In this document: positions 9,473 to 17,372 of the stretch, piece after piece | Numbering within the stretch: position 1 is the first letter of the stretch | How the letters are laid out: the number at the start of each line of letters is the position of its first letter | From: Streptomyces sp. H39-S7 | GTDB lineage: Bacteria > Actinomycetota > Actinomycetes > Streptomycetales > Streptomycetaceae | DNA: 64,000 nucleotides | Assembly: GCF_027158205.1 (NCBI RefSeq) | Contig: NZ_JAPVLU010000013.1 | Span: forward strand, 62,001-126,000 | Direction: 5' to 3' | Position numbers and translations under genes: made by a program | The notes under the pieces: generated by a model | Database searches by the model: none | The model's input: the letters and a program-made list of their open reading frames with translations, nothing else | Told to the model about the DNA's origin: nothing

Positions 9473-9499
9473 AAGCGGCCACCAGTTGGGTGACCGCTT
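9473..9499 (-). terminator. Rho-independent terminator-like hairpin upstream of major tail gene
   Basis: On the minus strand AAGCGG...CCGCTT forms an outer 6-bp stem with a further 4-bp inner stem and is followed by a run of T (CCGCTTTTT). It lies between the tail terminator gene stop (9517) and the major tail protein start (9439). It may reduce read-through of the connector transcript, implying an additional promoter for the tail genes. Confidence 0.55.
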
Positions 9500-9516
9500 G
9501 CGGGGATGGGGCTGGG

Positions 9517-9909
9517 TCAGGCGGATGCCTCGGTGAGGTAGAGCGCAATGTCGTGGACGTATCGGAACTCGGCTGACGTGGCGTCGGGCAGCGGGAACGG
9601 CATGGAGACCTCGGCAACATCGAGGACCTGGGCGCCGCCGACGACCGTGCCGGGCAGGTCATCGAGCAGGGAATCCCGCAGAGTGGATGCCAGGCCGGCG
9701 GCCTGGGTGTGCGTCGAGTGGTAGACGTTGATCGTCACGTCCGCACGGTCCATCCGGCGGCGCACCACCCGGTATCCGCCGGTGCCTTCCAGCACGACCG
9801 TGGGCTTCCCCCGGACACGACCGATCCGCGTACCGGACACCATGACGCCCGACAGATCCGGCAGAGTCGCGATGTAGGCGTGGAGTACTGCGATGGGGTC
9901 ACTCGACAC
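9517..9909 (-). CDS. Tail terminator/completion protein
   Basis: A 130-residue protein with a GTG start overlapping the end of the upstream connector gene. Position directly before the major tail protein, size, and alternating beta and helix content (TIGRV-type strands, VTINVYHSTHTQAAGLASTLRD) fit the tail terminator (lambda gpU / DUF3168-like) that caps the tube and joins it to the head. The assignment is mainly positional. Confidence 0.7.
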   Translation of the reverse strand: MSSDPIAVLHAYIATLPDLSGVMVSGTRIGRVRGKPTVVLEGTGGYRVVRRRMDRADVTINVYHSTHTQAAGLASTLRDSLLDDLPGTVVGGAQVLDVAEVSMPFPLPDATSAEFRYVHDIALYLTEASA

Positions 9910-10258
9910 TGCGGCGCTCCCTTGCTACTGCTTCCCGGAGGAAGTGGTACGCAGGTGTCTTGTCCGTGCCGTACTCCAAATGCATCGCATGGGAAGCACC
10001 CGCGGGAACATCGGCATCAGGCACCACGCCACCGATGGGCTTCCCGTCGATCCACACCACCGCAGTCCTGACATTGACCGCAGCTGCGGTCTGGTTCCCA
10101 TGCGGGCGGCGTCGGTTCACCCGGGCCAGCATCGACCGGTACCGCCTGGCAATGCGCAGCGTGGCCTTCTCGACCTCCGCCGCCGCTTGCGCTGATCCTT
10201 CGAGGCGAACCAGGGCCCGTTGATCCCATTCGATCTCAATGCCGTTGGGCTTGCTCAC
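9899..10258 (-). CDS. HK97 gp10-like (DUF5403-like) neck/tail completion protein
   Basis: About 119 residues. The GTG start at 10258 is chosen because it overlaps the stop of the upstream gene as GTGA; an upstream in-frame start at 10273 is possible. The N-terminal helix (DQRALVRLEGSAQAAAEVEKATLRIARRYRS), central strands and ending YGTDKTPAYHFLREAV resemble the HK97 gp10/DUF5403 group found between the head-tail stopper and tail terminator. Function is inferred from order and shape. Confidence 0.7.
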   Translation of the reverse strand: MSKPNGIEIEWDQRALVRLEGSAQAAAEVEKATLRIARRYRSMLARVNRRRPHGNQTAAAVNVRTAVVWIDGKPIGGVVPDADVPAGASHAMHLEYGTDKTPAYHFLREAVARERRSVE

Positions 10259-10578
10259 GTCGTCACCTCCCACATGCGGACGACCACATGACGGAGAGAC
10301 CCGCGATCCCAGCGGGCCGGGATGCCCCGTACCTCGTACCAGTCGCCTCGATAGAGGACACGGTCCGAGGCTTTCGGCTCGGCGGATACCGGAAGGAATG
10401 CAGTCCGTACCGCGGCTGCCGTCTCGGTGGAAGGGTCATCATCTTCGGTGCTTTGGTAGGGCTGTACTGAGGCCGGCCCCGACCAGATTCGCCGAGCGCT
10501 ATCCCAGTCACGTAGACGCGTATAGCCGTCTTCGACGACCGGTGCACGGTGGATTTCTAGGAGGTCATCGAAGCGCAT
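10255..10578 (-). CDS. Head-tail stopper (head closure) protein
   Basis: A protein of about 107 residues. ATG at 10578 is chosen because AGGAGG lies just upstream and the start overlaps the stop of the preceding gene; a longer GTG form from 10596 is possible. The segment SDRVLYRGDWYEVRGIPARWD is a beta-barrel-like signature seen in head-closure proteins (SPP1 gp16 / lambda FII type). It lies between the connector and the gp10-like gene, the usual place. Confidence 0.7.
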   Translation of the reverse strand: MRFDDLLEIHRAPVVEDGYTRLRDWDSARRIWSGPASVQPYQSTEDDDPSTETAAAVRTAFLPVSAEPKASDRVLYRGDWYEVRGIPARWDRGSLRHVVVRMWEVTT

Positions 10579-11149
10579 GAGACCTCCTGACCTCACGAGA
10601 CGTCACGGTTCTGCGGTACTTGCGCAGGGCCTGCTGAGCGCCTGCTGACAGTCCCTGAGAGGGAGCGGAGAGGCCGTAGGAGATCTCAAGATCGCCGACG
10701 CGTTCACTCATGACGCCAGGCTGAACAGCCAGCCACCGGGCCACCTCCGCACACACGATGGCCACCACAGCAGGCGGCACGGCCGGATACCCGTATGTGG
10801 CCGTCACGGTGATGTAGTGCCCGTGCTCCTGGGCAACCAGCTGCCAGCCGCCTGGAAACCACAGCGACCCACGGCGATACAGCCACCGCCCCATCACAGG
10901 CGTGCCATCCGCCGCAACGACACTGGTTACAGCAAGAACGGGACGCATGAACCGGGGGAGCGCCACCTCCGCATCCGGGACCAGGTCCAAGAGCACTGGC
11001 TCATCTCGATGGAACTGGAAGTCGGCGCCACAGTGATCGGTCACCAGGGCTGAGACGTCATCGAGGAAGGCGCTGATGCGCGGTCTTTCCTCATCAGTGA
11101 CCGGTCGGCCCAGCCGTACGGCCACATCCTCAACGGTTGCCAGGCTCAC
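10565..11149 (-). CDS. Head-tail connector (adaptor) protein
   Basis: A 194-residue protein, GTG start. The N-terminus (LATVEDVAVRLGRPVTDEE) followed by helical packing and a Trp-rich middle (GSLWFPGGWQLV) fits the gp6/gp15-like head-tail adaptor family that binds under the portal after packaging. The gene follows the major capsid region and overlaps the head-closure gene, so the connector genes are translationally coupled. Confidence 0.75.
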   Translation of the reverse strand: MSLATVEDVAVRLGRPVTDEERPRISAFLDDVSALVTDHCGADFQFHRDEPVLLDLVPDAEVALPRFMRPVLAVTSVVAADGTPVMGRWLYRRGSLWFPGGWQLVAQEHGHYITVTATYGYPAVPPAVVAIVCAEVARWLAVQPGVMSERVGDLEISYGLSAPSQGLSAGAQQALRKYRRTVTSREVRRSHALR

Positions 11150-11237
11150 GGCGGCTCACCGCCTTCTTGGCCCGGCGCCGTACCGGCTTCACCGGTTCGA
11201 CAGCATCACCCTCACCCCAGCCACTACCGGAGAGCAT
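11130..11237 (-). CDS. Small basic phage protein (35 aa)
   Basis: A 35-residue open frame in the gap between the major capsid and connector genes. It starts at ATG 11237 and stops within the start of the connector gene. The middle is strongly basic (KPVRRRAKKAVSRR). No family is recognised. The ribosome site is weak, so this could be chance, but small basic proteins at this spot are common in actinophages. Confidence 0.4.
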   Translation of the reverse strand: MLSGSGWGEGDAVEPVKPVRRRAKKAVSRREPGNR

Positions 11238-11272
11238 CGGCTCACCAGAAGCGACCTTCAGCGGGGAGAGGG

Positions 11273-12265
11273 CTACGAAGGGTTTTTCGGGCCGATGGCG
11301 ATGAGCTGCTCCGGCCGGACGATCTTCGCGTCGTAGTGAATGCGCGATTTGATCGCGTCCGTGAACTTCTTCTCCGGCTTGTAAGTTGCCATCTCCGCAT
11401 GCGGGATCACGACACTCACCGCATTGGTTGCACCGAGCAGCATGTCAATATTGCGCAGGTTGTCAATAGCGGGTTCGACCATCGGCTTGTTCGGCGTCTT
11501 CACCGTGCCAAGCTGGTTCGAGACATAGATCGGGATGTTAAGAATCTGGCCGATGTGGCCAGTTGGGATAACCGGCTGGCCCCCGTAGAACGATGCGTTG
11601 ATGAACATCGGATCCTTCAGGAACTCCTTGCGGACACCCGGGGAAATCACCAGGTAGCGGTCCTCTGGGGCTTCGATATAGTCGAGCTGCATGATCGCTT
11701 CGAGGATCATGTCGTAGGCGGAATCCGTCGGCTTCCGCTCCAGCTTCTCCACCTTGCTCGGCAGATCCACCATCGCGGCAGGCAGAGCGCCAGCGGGGGC
11801 GGAATTCGCGTCCTTGCCGTTCATCGCATGCGTGATGGTGTCCGCAACCACCATGTCCAGGGACCGAGCCGCGCGGCGTCCACGCTGGCGCACGAGCGAC
11901 GTCATCTTGTCGATACCGGCCTGAGTGAAGAGCTGATCCAGGGAATCGATCTCCAGATGGAACGAGGAACCCTTCTGGACCGTCATCCGGATGTAGTCGA
12001 GTTCGGCATGGTCGGCTTCGCCGATCTCGCCGTACGCCTTCACGACGCCCTTGTCTTCCACGGTGTCGATGAAGTGCGGAACTCGAATCGTGTCGCCGCC
12101 CTTACGGAACTCGCCCTCATAGGTGCGGTTGGTGATGAGCGGGGACGAGAGAATGCTGTGCTGTTCGAGATCCTGGAGTAGCTGAGACGTCCAGATCTCC
12201 GGCGTGAATACGCCCTCTACGCCTGCGGTCAGGCGCGCTCCTGCATCCTTAGAAAAACCTGCCAT
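11273..12265 (-). CDS. Major capsid protein
   Basis: A 330-residue protein forming the head shell. Length, the position after the scaffold gene, and the order of segments (FTPEIWTSQLLQDLEQHSIL near the N-terminus, GDTIRVPHFID, a long helix with MTSLVRQRGRRAARSLDMVVAD, a strand-rich end with VISPGVRKEFLKDP and IYVSNQLG) fit an HK97-fold coat protein of the P22/actinophage type. No protease gene is present nearby, so a separate scaffold rather than a cleaved delta domain probably guides assembly. Confidence 0.92.
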   Translation of the reverse strand: MAGFSKDAGARLTAGVEGVFTPEIWTSQLLQDLEQHSILSSPLITNRTYEGEFRKGGDTIRVPHFIDTVEDKGVVKAYGEIGEADHAELDYIRMTVQKGSSFHLEIDSLDQLFTQAGIDKMTSLVRQRGRRAARSLDMVVADTITHAMNGKDANSAPAGALPAAMVDLPSKVEKLERKPTDSAYDMILEAIMQLDYIEAPEDRYLVISPGVRKEFLKDPMFINASFYGGQPVIPTGHIGQILNIPIYVSNQLGTVKTPNKPMVEPAIDNLRNIDMLLGATNAVSVVIPHAEMATYKPEKKFTDAIKSRIHYDAKIVRPEQLIAIGPKNPS

Positions 12266-12281
12266 ATAGAGTCCTTAGTGG

Positions 12282-12878
12282 TTAGATCTCCCCGCGCATG
12301 ACGGCATCGAGCAGGCCCTTATCCCGGGCGGTGTTGATCTGCGCGGTAGTCATGCGGGCGAGATCGGAGCGTGAAATCTGACCGGCCGTGCTGGACCCCT
12401 GTCGACCGAGCCCAAGGCCCTGCGCGTATACCGGGGCCTTCTTGGCCGTCGGCAGCGTGGACACGAATGCCTTCACCGCTGCCGGATCCGGGCTGCCGTC
12501 CTCGCTCACAAAGCGCGACAGGTTCAGGAAGTCCGCGTCAGGCAGCGTCGCCCCCGCGCTGGCCGCCTGGGCGCGTAGCTCGGCCGCCGCCAGGCGCTCA
12601 CCGACCTCCGACAGGACAGCCGTGCGTGTCTCGGTGCGGGCCTGCTCAAGCGCCCGCTCCTGGTCGGACATCGAGACCTGCCGAAACTGGTCGAGTTCCT
12701 TGGACGCGGCCTTGAAGCTCGCTTCGTTCTTGCGAGAGAGGCCCTTCCACTTCTCGACCTCTGCCTGAAGTGCGGAAGGGTCGAGCGCAGGAGCTACGTC
12801 AACCGGGGTACCGGCTGGATCTGTCACTGCGGCGGAAGAAGCCTGCGCGGATGCGGGCGTGATGGTGGTGTCAGTCAT
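12282..12878 (-). CDS. Scaffolding protein
   Basis: A 198-residue protein. ATG 12878 is chosen over longer forms because the residues upstream have frame-shadow composition overlapping the portal gene. The middle is a long Glu/Lys/Gln-rich predicted coiled coil (EVEKWKGLSRKNEASFKAAS, RALEQARTETRTAV). The N-terminus is Ala/Pro/Thr-rich and the C-terminus short and basic. This layout and the position between portal and capsid genes are typical of phage scaffolds, which fill the procapsid and leave before packaging. Confidence 0.85.
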   Translation of the reverse strand: MTDTTITPASAQASSAAVTDPAGTPVDVAPALDPSALQAEVEKWKGLSRKNEASFKAASKELDQFRQVSMSDQERALEQARTETRTAVLSEVGERLAAAELRAQAASAGATLPDADFLNLSRFVSEDGSPDPAAVKAFVSTLPTAKKAPVYAQGLGLGRQGSSTAGQISRSDLARMTTAQINTARDKGLLDAVMRGEI

Positions 12879-12907
12879 GTGTGGCCATCCATTTCGGAGA
12901 CGAGACA

Positions 12908-12924
12908 GCCCCCGTTCCGGGGGC
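12908..12924. terminator. GC-rich hairpin between portal and scaffold genes
   Basis: GCCCCCG and CGGGGGC form a perfect 7-bp stem around TTC. It lies in the 70-bp gap between portal (ends 12949) and scaffold (starts 12878) and could attenuate transcription or stabilise the capsid mRNA. No T run follows. Confidence 0.4.
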
Positions 12925-12948
12925 CAGTGGAGAGGTTGTATCGAAGGG

Positions 12949-14397
12949 TCATCGCCGACTGGCGTCGTCCCCGGCCTGCTTGCGAGCAGCATTGCCCGCG
13001 TTGCCCTGGGGGGCAGTTGCCGCCATTTCGGCGACATCATTCGTAGCTCCCGCGGGCTGGGAAGCAGAGGAGGAGATGGCAGAGGGGTACTCGCGTATGA
13101 GCGCTTCCTGAAGGTCCAGCAGCGCGGGAAAGCGGTCGATCTCCTGTGGAGTGAACCCGGCTTTCTCCCAGAGAACCGCAGCCGGCACGCCGAGCGCGAA
13201 GAGCTTGACCAATGCGTCCATGTGCTGTGCTTCACTGCGGTTCTCGACCTCGCGCCAGATGACTTCGGCGCCGTAGGCGTCGGCACGAGGGTCACCCTTG
13301 ACGGCGAAACAGAGCCTCATGACCTCGACCCAAGCGCGACCGAAGTGCAAGATGCGCTCGCGGGCCTTGGCAACGAGTCCGTACTCCGCAGCCTCGGCAC
13401 CCTCTCCAGTAGCGGGCTGACCGCTGGGGTCAATCATGTAGGAGGGGATGCGGGAGATCGCCGCGAGATGCTGAGTCAGCATGTCGATCAGCGTCCTGTA
13501 GTTCTGCAAGTCCGCTGACTGGAACTGGCCGAACTTCGCTTGCGGGTCCTCCGCCTGGAGCACCTTGTCGATCGCGATCCGGAACGGTTCAATCGGGTTT
13601 CCGGCCTCGTCCTCGACGATCTCCAGCCCGGTCACGAAGCGTGCCGGGAAGGCCGCCATCTCGGACGCAACCAGCGCGTCCGTTCCGGTCTTGTTGATCG
13701 CGTCTTGCAGCGGGATCACTGACGCAAGGTCAGAGGTCGGATGGCCTGTCAGGCGGGCCCGATTGGAGATCGGTACGACGGGAACGCGTTTGAGGGGATT
13801 ATCTGCTTGTACGGGAGGGAACCAACCAAGTCCCTGGGCGAACGAGGTGTACACGTATTCATCGGTCCACAGGGTTGCGTACTGCCTGCCCCAGTCATCC
13901 GAATAGAATTTCGCGGCGGCCTCAATCTCCGTACGAGATCCGGCCCGGTACTGCACGATGACATGCTCGGCGGACTCACACGAGATGATCGGCTCGCCAT
14001 CGACGCCCGCCCACACAATCGCGTACGACTCGCCGTGCAGCATGGCATCCAGGTGGGCACCACTCGACTGCACGGTCATGTCGTTCCGCAGCCAAATCTG
14101 CTGCGCGTCCTGGTCTGCGTCCGGATCCGATGTCATCCGGAAGCCCTCAACCGCGAGGCGTTCGTTCACAGAGTCCACGATCAGGCCGCAGAAGTTGTCG
14201 GACCAGTCGCGGAAGGCATCGCCAAAAGCGGTGTTGTAGAGACTCTGGCTGAACGGCATCGTGGACTGACGGCCCTCGTAGTAGTCCGCGTACCGCCGGA
14301 TCTGGGCCAGCCGGGTACTCAGGCGACCCTGTAGGTATATGAGCCATTCCACCGGAGTGGACGGCGGGGATCCAAGGTGGAAATCATCCGAAGCCAA
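12949..14397 (-). CDS. Portal protein (SPP1 gp6-like)
   Basis: A 482-residue protein that should form the dodecameric portal through which DNA is pumped. The N-terminal part (YADYYEGRQSTMPFSQ, DNFCGLIVDSVNERLAVEGF) and the segment QDAINKTGTDALVASEMAAFPARFV match the SPP1 gp6-type portal of actinophages, and the length is normal. The C-terminal 40 residues are low complexity (SSASQPAGATNDVAEMAATAP). The start overlaps the end of the terminase gene by 14 nt. Confidence 0.92.
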   Translation of the reverse strand: MASDDFHLGSPPSTPVEWLIYLQGRLSTRLAQIRRYADYYEGRQSTMPFSQSLYNTAFGDAFRDWSDNFCGLIVDSVNERLAVEGFRMTSDPDADQDAQQIWLRNDMTVQSSGAHLDAMLHGESYAIVWAGVDGEPIISCESAEHVIVQYRAGSRTEIEAAAKFYSDDWGRQYATLWTDEYVYTSFAQGLGWFPPVQADNPLKRVPVVPISNRARLTGHPTSDLASVIPLQDAINKTGTDALVASEMAAFPARFVTGLEIVEDEAGNPIEPFRIAIDKVLQAEDPQAKFGQFQSADLQNYRTLIDMLTQHLAAISRIPSYMIDPSGQPATGEGAEAAEYGLVAKARERILHFGRAWVEVMRLCFAVKGDPRADAYGAEVIWREVENRSEAQHMDALVKLFALGVPAAVLWEKAGFTPQEIDRFPALLDLQEALIREYPSAISSSASQPAGATNDVAEMAATAPQGNAGNAARKQAGDDASRR

Positions 14398-15952
14398 TCA
14401 CCCGCCTCCTCTTCTTAGTCAGCCGGCCGTCCGCTATCGCATCCGCGCGGGCCTCGAAAGCCAGCACGGCGCACACGGCGAGGTCGATCTTGCGTTTGGA
14501 TTTTGGACTGTCCTTCCGGATGAGGACTCCCTGCGGTATCTCGCGACTCACGGCGTTGAGGACGTGGCGAGTCAGCGTTCCCGGGTCCTCATGCGAGAGG
14601 TCACCGGTGGTCACCGCGGTACGGAATCGTTCCAGCGCATGCACCATCCGGGAGGGCTTGGAAGTCCAGTACTCGAAGACTCGATCGTCGCCGTACGCGA
14701 GCGACCACCGACCGATCGCTTCCTGCCAGTACGGCGGATCCGCGTACATCCACACCACGTCATAGGTGGCGAAGGCGTGTTGAATCACGGCCTCTACGGC
14801 CAGAACATCAACTTCCCAATCGGGGCCGGCGTGGTCTGGCTTCTCCCATACACCCAAGGTGAAGAGCCGCCCGTCACGCAGTCTGCAACCCACCAGCCCA
14901 GTGGCATCGCCGAAGAGACTCCCATCGAACCCGCACGTGATCTGATCGCCCGGCTTGATGGGATCAGCGTCTGAGAAGCAGGCATCCCACTCAGCCTTGC
15001 TCATCCAACCCGCCGCGCTCTCCGCAATGTTGTTGAGGTAGAACCGGTAGTCGTGCGCGGGGTTGTCGCTGTAGACGATGACGCTGACGAGCTGGTCAAC
15101 CGGCGCCCACCAGGAGTCTCCGTACGCCTCGACCAACCCGGCCCGCACGCGATCGGGGTCCTTGAGGTCGATGTTCGGCTCGGCCTCGCGACAGTCGTAG
15201 AGGATCAGGGGATGGCCGTTCAGGACCGCTTCGTGTGTCCTCTGCGCAACAGAGTCTTCGTTGGGGTCGTAAGCGTTGGTCGTCTGCACACTCCGGGAAC
15301 CCTGCGACAGAGTCTTGTTCGTGTTGCGCTGTAGCGTCTGGTGGAAGATGGGCCCCGAGTTGGAGTGCACCCAGTGATGCGTCTCATCACAGACGACGAA
15401 CGTCGGCCGCGCCCCTTCGTTCCCTCGGGTGGAAGACGTGACAGGCGTAATCTTGCCCGGCCGATTCCCCTTGAACTGGATCATCGTCTTCGAGATATCG
15501 AGGTCGTATTCACGCTCCGCCGGCGACTCCGAAAGCATGCCGCGGATCATGTCCATCGTCTGGGCTGTCTGATCCAGCGAAGTGGCCGCAAGCTGGACTA
15601 GAGGAAGATGTACATGCTTGCCAACCGGGATCTTCGTCCCGTCCTTAGCCAACTTGACGACGCCGGTAAATCGACACGGGCCGATGAACTCAATGATCGC
15701 CAATGCTGCGAGTAGCGGCGTCTTCCCGAAGCCCTTGGCGCGCCTTAGCGTGGCCTCGTTGTACACCCACGAACCGTCAGGCTTGAGCGCGTACAGCCAT
15801 TTGATGAAGTGCTTTTGCTCTTCGGTGAAACGCCAAGGCGAACCGGCACGCTCGCCATCCGGCTGGACAATAAAGCGCTCCGCCCAAGCCAGGATGTGAT
15901 GCCCGAGGGTGAGATCAGGCGCATGCGCCGGGAGATTTCCCGTCTGCGGCAC
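14384..15952 (-). CDS. Terminase large subunit
   Basis: A 522-residue packaging motor. The ATPase domain shows the atypical Walker A RRAKGFGKTP near 70-79 and Walker B VVCDE near 186-190 followed by THHW. The nuclease half carries CGFDGSLFGDATGLV and VWMYADPPYWQEAIG, acidic residues expected in the RNase H-like nuclease. It cuts concatemers and drives DNA into the head with the small subunit and portal. Length and order are normal. The gene follows the small terminase after a 19-bp gap. Confidence 0.95.
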   Translation of the reverse strand: MPQTGNLPAHAPDLTLGHHILAWAERFIVQPDGERAGSPWRFTEEQKHFIKWLYALKPDGSWVYNEATLRRAKGFGKTPLLAALAIIEFIGPCRFTGVVKLAKDGTKIPVGKHVHLPLVQLAATSLDQTAQTMDMIRGMLSESPAEREYDLDISKTMIQFKGNRPGKITPVTSSTRGNEGARPTFVVCDETHHWVHSNSGPIFHQTLQRNTNKTLSQGSRSVQTTNAYDPNEDSVAQRTHEAVLNGHPLILYDCREAEPNIDLKDPDRVRAGLVEAYGDSWWAPVDQLVSVIVYSDNPAHDYRFYLNNIAESAAGWMSKAEWDACFSDADPIKPGDQITCGFDGSLFGDATGLVGCRLRDGRLFTLGVWEKPDHAGPDWEVDVLAVEAVIQHAFATYDVVWMYADPPYWQEAIGRWSLAYGDDRVFEYWTSKPSRMVHALERFRTAVTTGDLSHEDPGTLTRHVLNAVSREIPQGVLIRKDSPKSKRKIDLAVCAVLAFEARADAIADGRLTKKRRRVIGFG

Positions 15953-15971
15953 AGCCTCACCCCGTATCTAC

Positions 15972-16364
15972 TTATCCAATTAGCTCGTCCAGCACGTCAT
16001 CCCCCGCCGAATCACTGCCCGACTTCATGCGCATACGCAGGCGCTGGCGATCGAGCACGGTTCCGCCGAGCAAGGATTCCTGCTGGCGCAGCTCCGCATA
16101 TGCGCGGAGGTCGGCACCTTCCATCTCGTAAATACGCTGTACGAGGAGAGTAAGAGTCTTGAGACGCTGAACGTCAGTCGGTAGGAATTGCTCGGACTGT
16201 GGCGAATGGCGCCATGTCTCCCACCACTCCTGAACTTCGGGAAGGAAGCGCTCCGGGTGGTCGAGCTCAGGCACGATGCTGGACCCTGTCCCGGTCAGCT
16301 CTGCCGTCTCGTGGCGGTTCCGCCGTACCGCGTTTGCTTTGGGTGGTGCACCTCGGCCAGCCAA
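15972..16364 (-). CDS. Terminase small subunit
   Basis: A 130-residue protein whose beginning (MAGRGAPPKANAVRRNRHE) is typical of actinophage small terminases. The body is helical (VQEWWETWRHSPQSEQF, QRLKTLTLLVQRIYEM) and the end acidic (DDVLDELIG). It is expected to recognise the packaging site and load the large subunit. The start is TTG at 16364, directly after the TAG of the upstream Cys-rich gene, so translation is probably coupled. Confidence 0.88.
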   Translation of the reverse strand: MAGRGAPPKANAVRRNRHETAELTGTGSSIVPELDHPERFLPEVQEWWETWRHSPQSEQFLPTDVQRLKTLTLLVQRIYEMEGADLRAYAELRQQESLLGGTVLDRQRLRMRMKSGSDSAGDDVLDELIG

Positions 16365-16547
16365 CTAGCGCACCCCCCGCATCATGCGGTGAGGGAGGCC
16401 GTACAGGTCCCCCAGGTCCTCCAGCTCTTCCCGTGCCTCCTGCTGCCACGACCGACGCTCAGCCGCACGTGTCCGCAGAGGTGAGACACCGAGCGCCTGG
16501 CCTTCGGGCTGACACTGGCAGGCGTCACAGGATCGGCTACAGGACAT
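16365..16547 (-). CDS. Small Cys-rich phage protein (60 aa)
   Basis: The ATG at 16547 has an excellent ribosome site (AAAGGAG), and the stop abuts the terminase small subunit start. The product begins MSCSRSCDACQCQPEGQ, with four Cys within about ten residues that could bind a metal, followed by a helical acidic part (SWQQEAREELEDLGDLYGLP). No family is recognised. Placement between the HNH nuclease and the terminase suggests a role in packaging or DNA end handling, but that is inference. Confidence 0.7.
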   Translation of the reverse strand: MSCSRSCDACQCQPEGQALGVSPLRTRAAERRSWQQEAREELEDLGDLYGLPHRMMRGVR

Positions 16548-16572
16548 GCGGGACTCCTTTGAATTAGATAAA

Positions 16573-16926
16573 TCAGAGGGCAGATCTACCGAACTGCGAC
16601 TCGCGGACGCTCTTGGCCTTATGGCAGGTCTTGCAACATGCTGCAAGGTTTAGCGGGTCGTCCGTACCACCGAGGGCGACGGGGATAATGTGGTCGACTT
16701 CATTTGCTTTAGGGCTCCCGCACAGGTAGCAGTGGTAGCTATCCCGGCGGAGTATCTGGAGCCTCAGTCGTGACCAGCCAGCATGCCGGGCCTGGTTTCT
16801 CTTCGATGTATTCGACCAGGGCTGACGAGGATCCACACGCCGTATCGCATGTTCTGTGCATGCGCCGGCCTTGATGGCAATCCTGGGACATCCGGAGCGG
16901 AAGCACGTTTGTTTTGCTCTAGGCAT
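16573..16926 (-). CDS. HNH endonuclease
   Basis: A 117-residue HNH nuclease. Zinc-type Cys pairs are visible (CYLC near 66-69 and CCKTC near 97-101). The catalytic motif is DHIIP near 78-82 with Asn in PLNLA and His in CHKAK. An additional Cys/His group lies at the N-terminus (CFRSGC, CTEH). HNH proteins beside the terminase are common in cos phages, where they assist terminase cleavage at cos, so this is more likely a packaging partner than a homing enzyme. It is the first gene of the leftward late operon. Confidence 0.92.
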   Translation of the reverse strand: MPRAKQTCFRSGCPRIAIKAGACTEHAIRRVDPRQPWSNTSKRNQARHAGWSRLRLQILRRDSYHCYLCGSPKANEVDHIIPVALGGTDDPLNLAACCKTCHKAKSVRESQFGRSAL

Positions 16927-16955
16927 GCATACCTACTAAAAGTCTCGGGGTGTCA

Positions 16956-17071
16956 TCCCCCGGAAGAAATCAGACTGCACTGTCATCACTGGGGTGACGT
17001 GATGAAATTGCTTCCGGGGGAAGAACAGCCCCGCAGGGGCGCTCTATCAAAGGAGCCTCAACCCTGCGGGG
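16956..17071. repeat. Cluster of inverted repeats upstream of the late operon
   Basis: TCCCCCGGAAG (16956-16966) is inverted at 17011-17021 (11 bp). CCCCGCAGGG (17029-17038) is inverted at 17062-17071 (10 bp) and can also fold locally as GCCCC-GCA-GGGGC. TGTCATC occurs twice 30 bp apart (16951, 16981). The array lies just upstream of the first late gene and could be the packaging site, a leader RNA structure or a terminator cluster. Confidence 0.6.
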
Positions 17072-17343
17072 AGCTTGATACTCCTGAGCAGTTTTGTAGC
17101 GCTCAGAAGGAGTGATGCTGAAAATCTGTTGTGGTGACCAGATTTCAGAACAGATACATAAGGTTCGGAAGAATCTGAGTTACTAACCTTTGAAGGCTGT
17201 AGATGTACCTAGGAATCTTCTATCTCTTGTATTCCTTATAGGGAGGAACGTGTGCGTGTGTTGTTCTCTCATACCTATAGCGGTGTCACGCCTCGAAAGC
17301 GAGACGGTGATGCGGCTGTGATCGCCGTCACATCTCGGCGGGC

Positions 17344-17372
17344 TTGACCGTGCGTACACACTTAAGTAATGT
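17344..17372 (+). promoter_or_regulatory. Sigma70-like promoter, probable rightward early promoter
   Basis: TTGACC (17344-17349) and TAATGT (17367-17372) are separated by exactly 17 bp, a good vegetative promoter. The 20-bp operator-like repeat (17351-17370) covers the spacer and most of the -10 box, so a bound protein would block it. Transcription would run towards the early genes. Confidence 0.6.
17351..17370 (+). repeat. Operator-like repeat, copy 1
   Basis: TGCGTACACACTTAAGTAAT matches 18 of 20 positions with the inverted copy at 20941-20960. It contains the palindromic core ACTTAAGT and a near-palindromic GTACAC half. Its overlap with a promoter suggests a repressor or activator site; the HTH gene at 18500 is the nearest candidate regulator. 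Confidence 0.55.

Noticed and set aside
16783..17115. Plus-strand frame overlapping the HNH gene end (110 codons)
   Set aside because: Mostly the shadow of the HNH gene. The remaining 37 codons from an ATG at 17,001 lie in the inverted-repeat cluster and have no homology signal.
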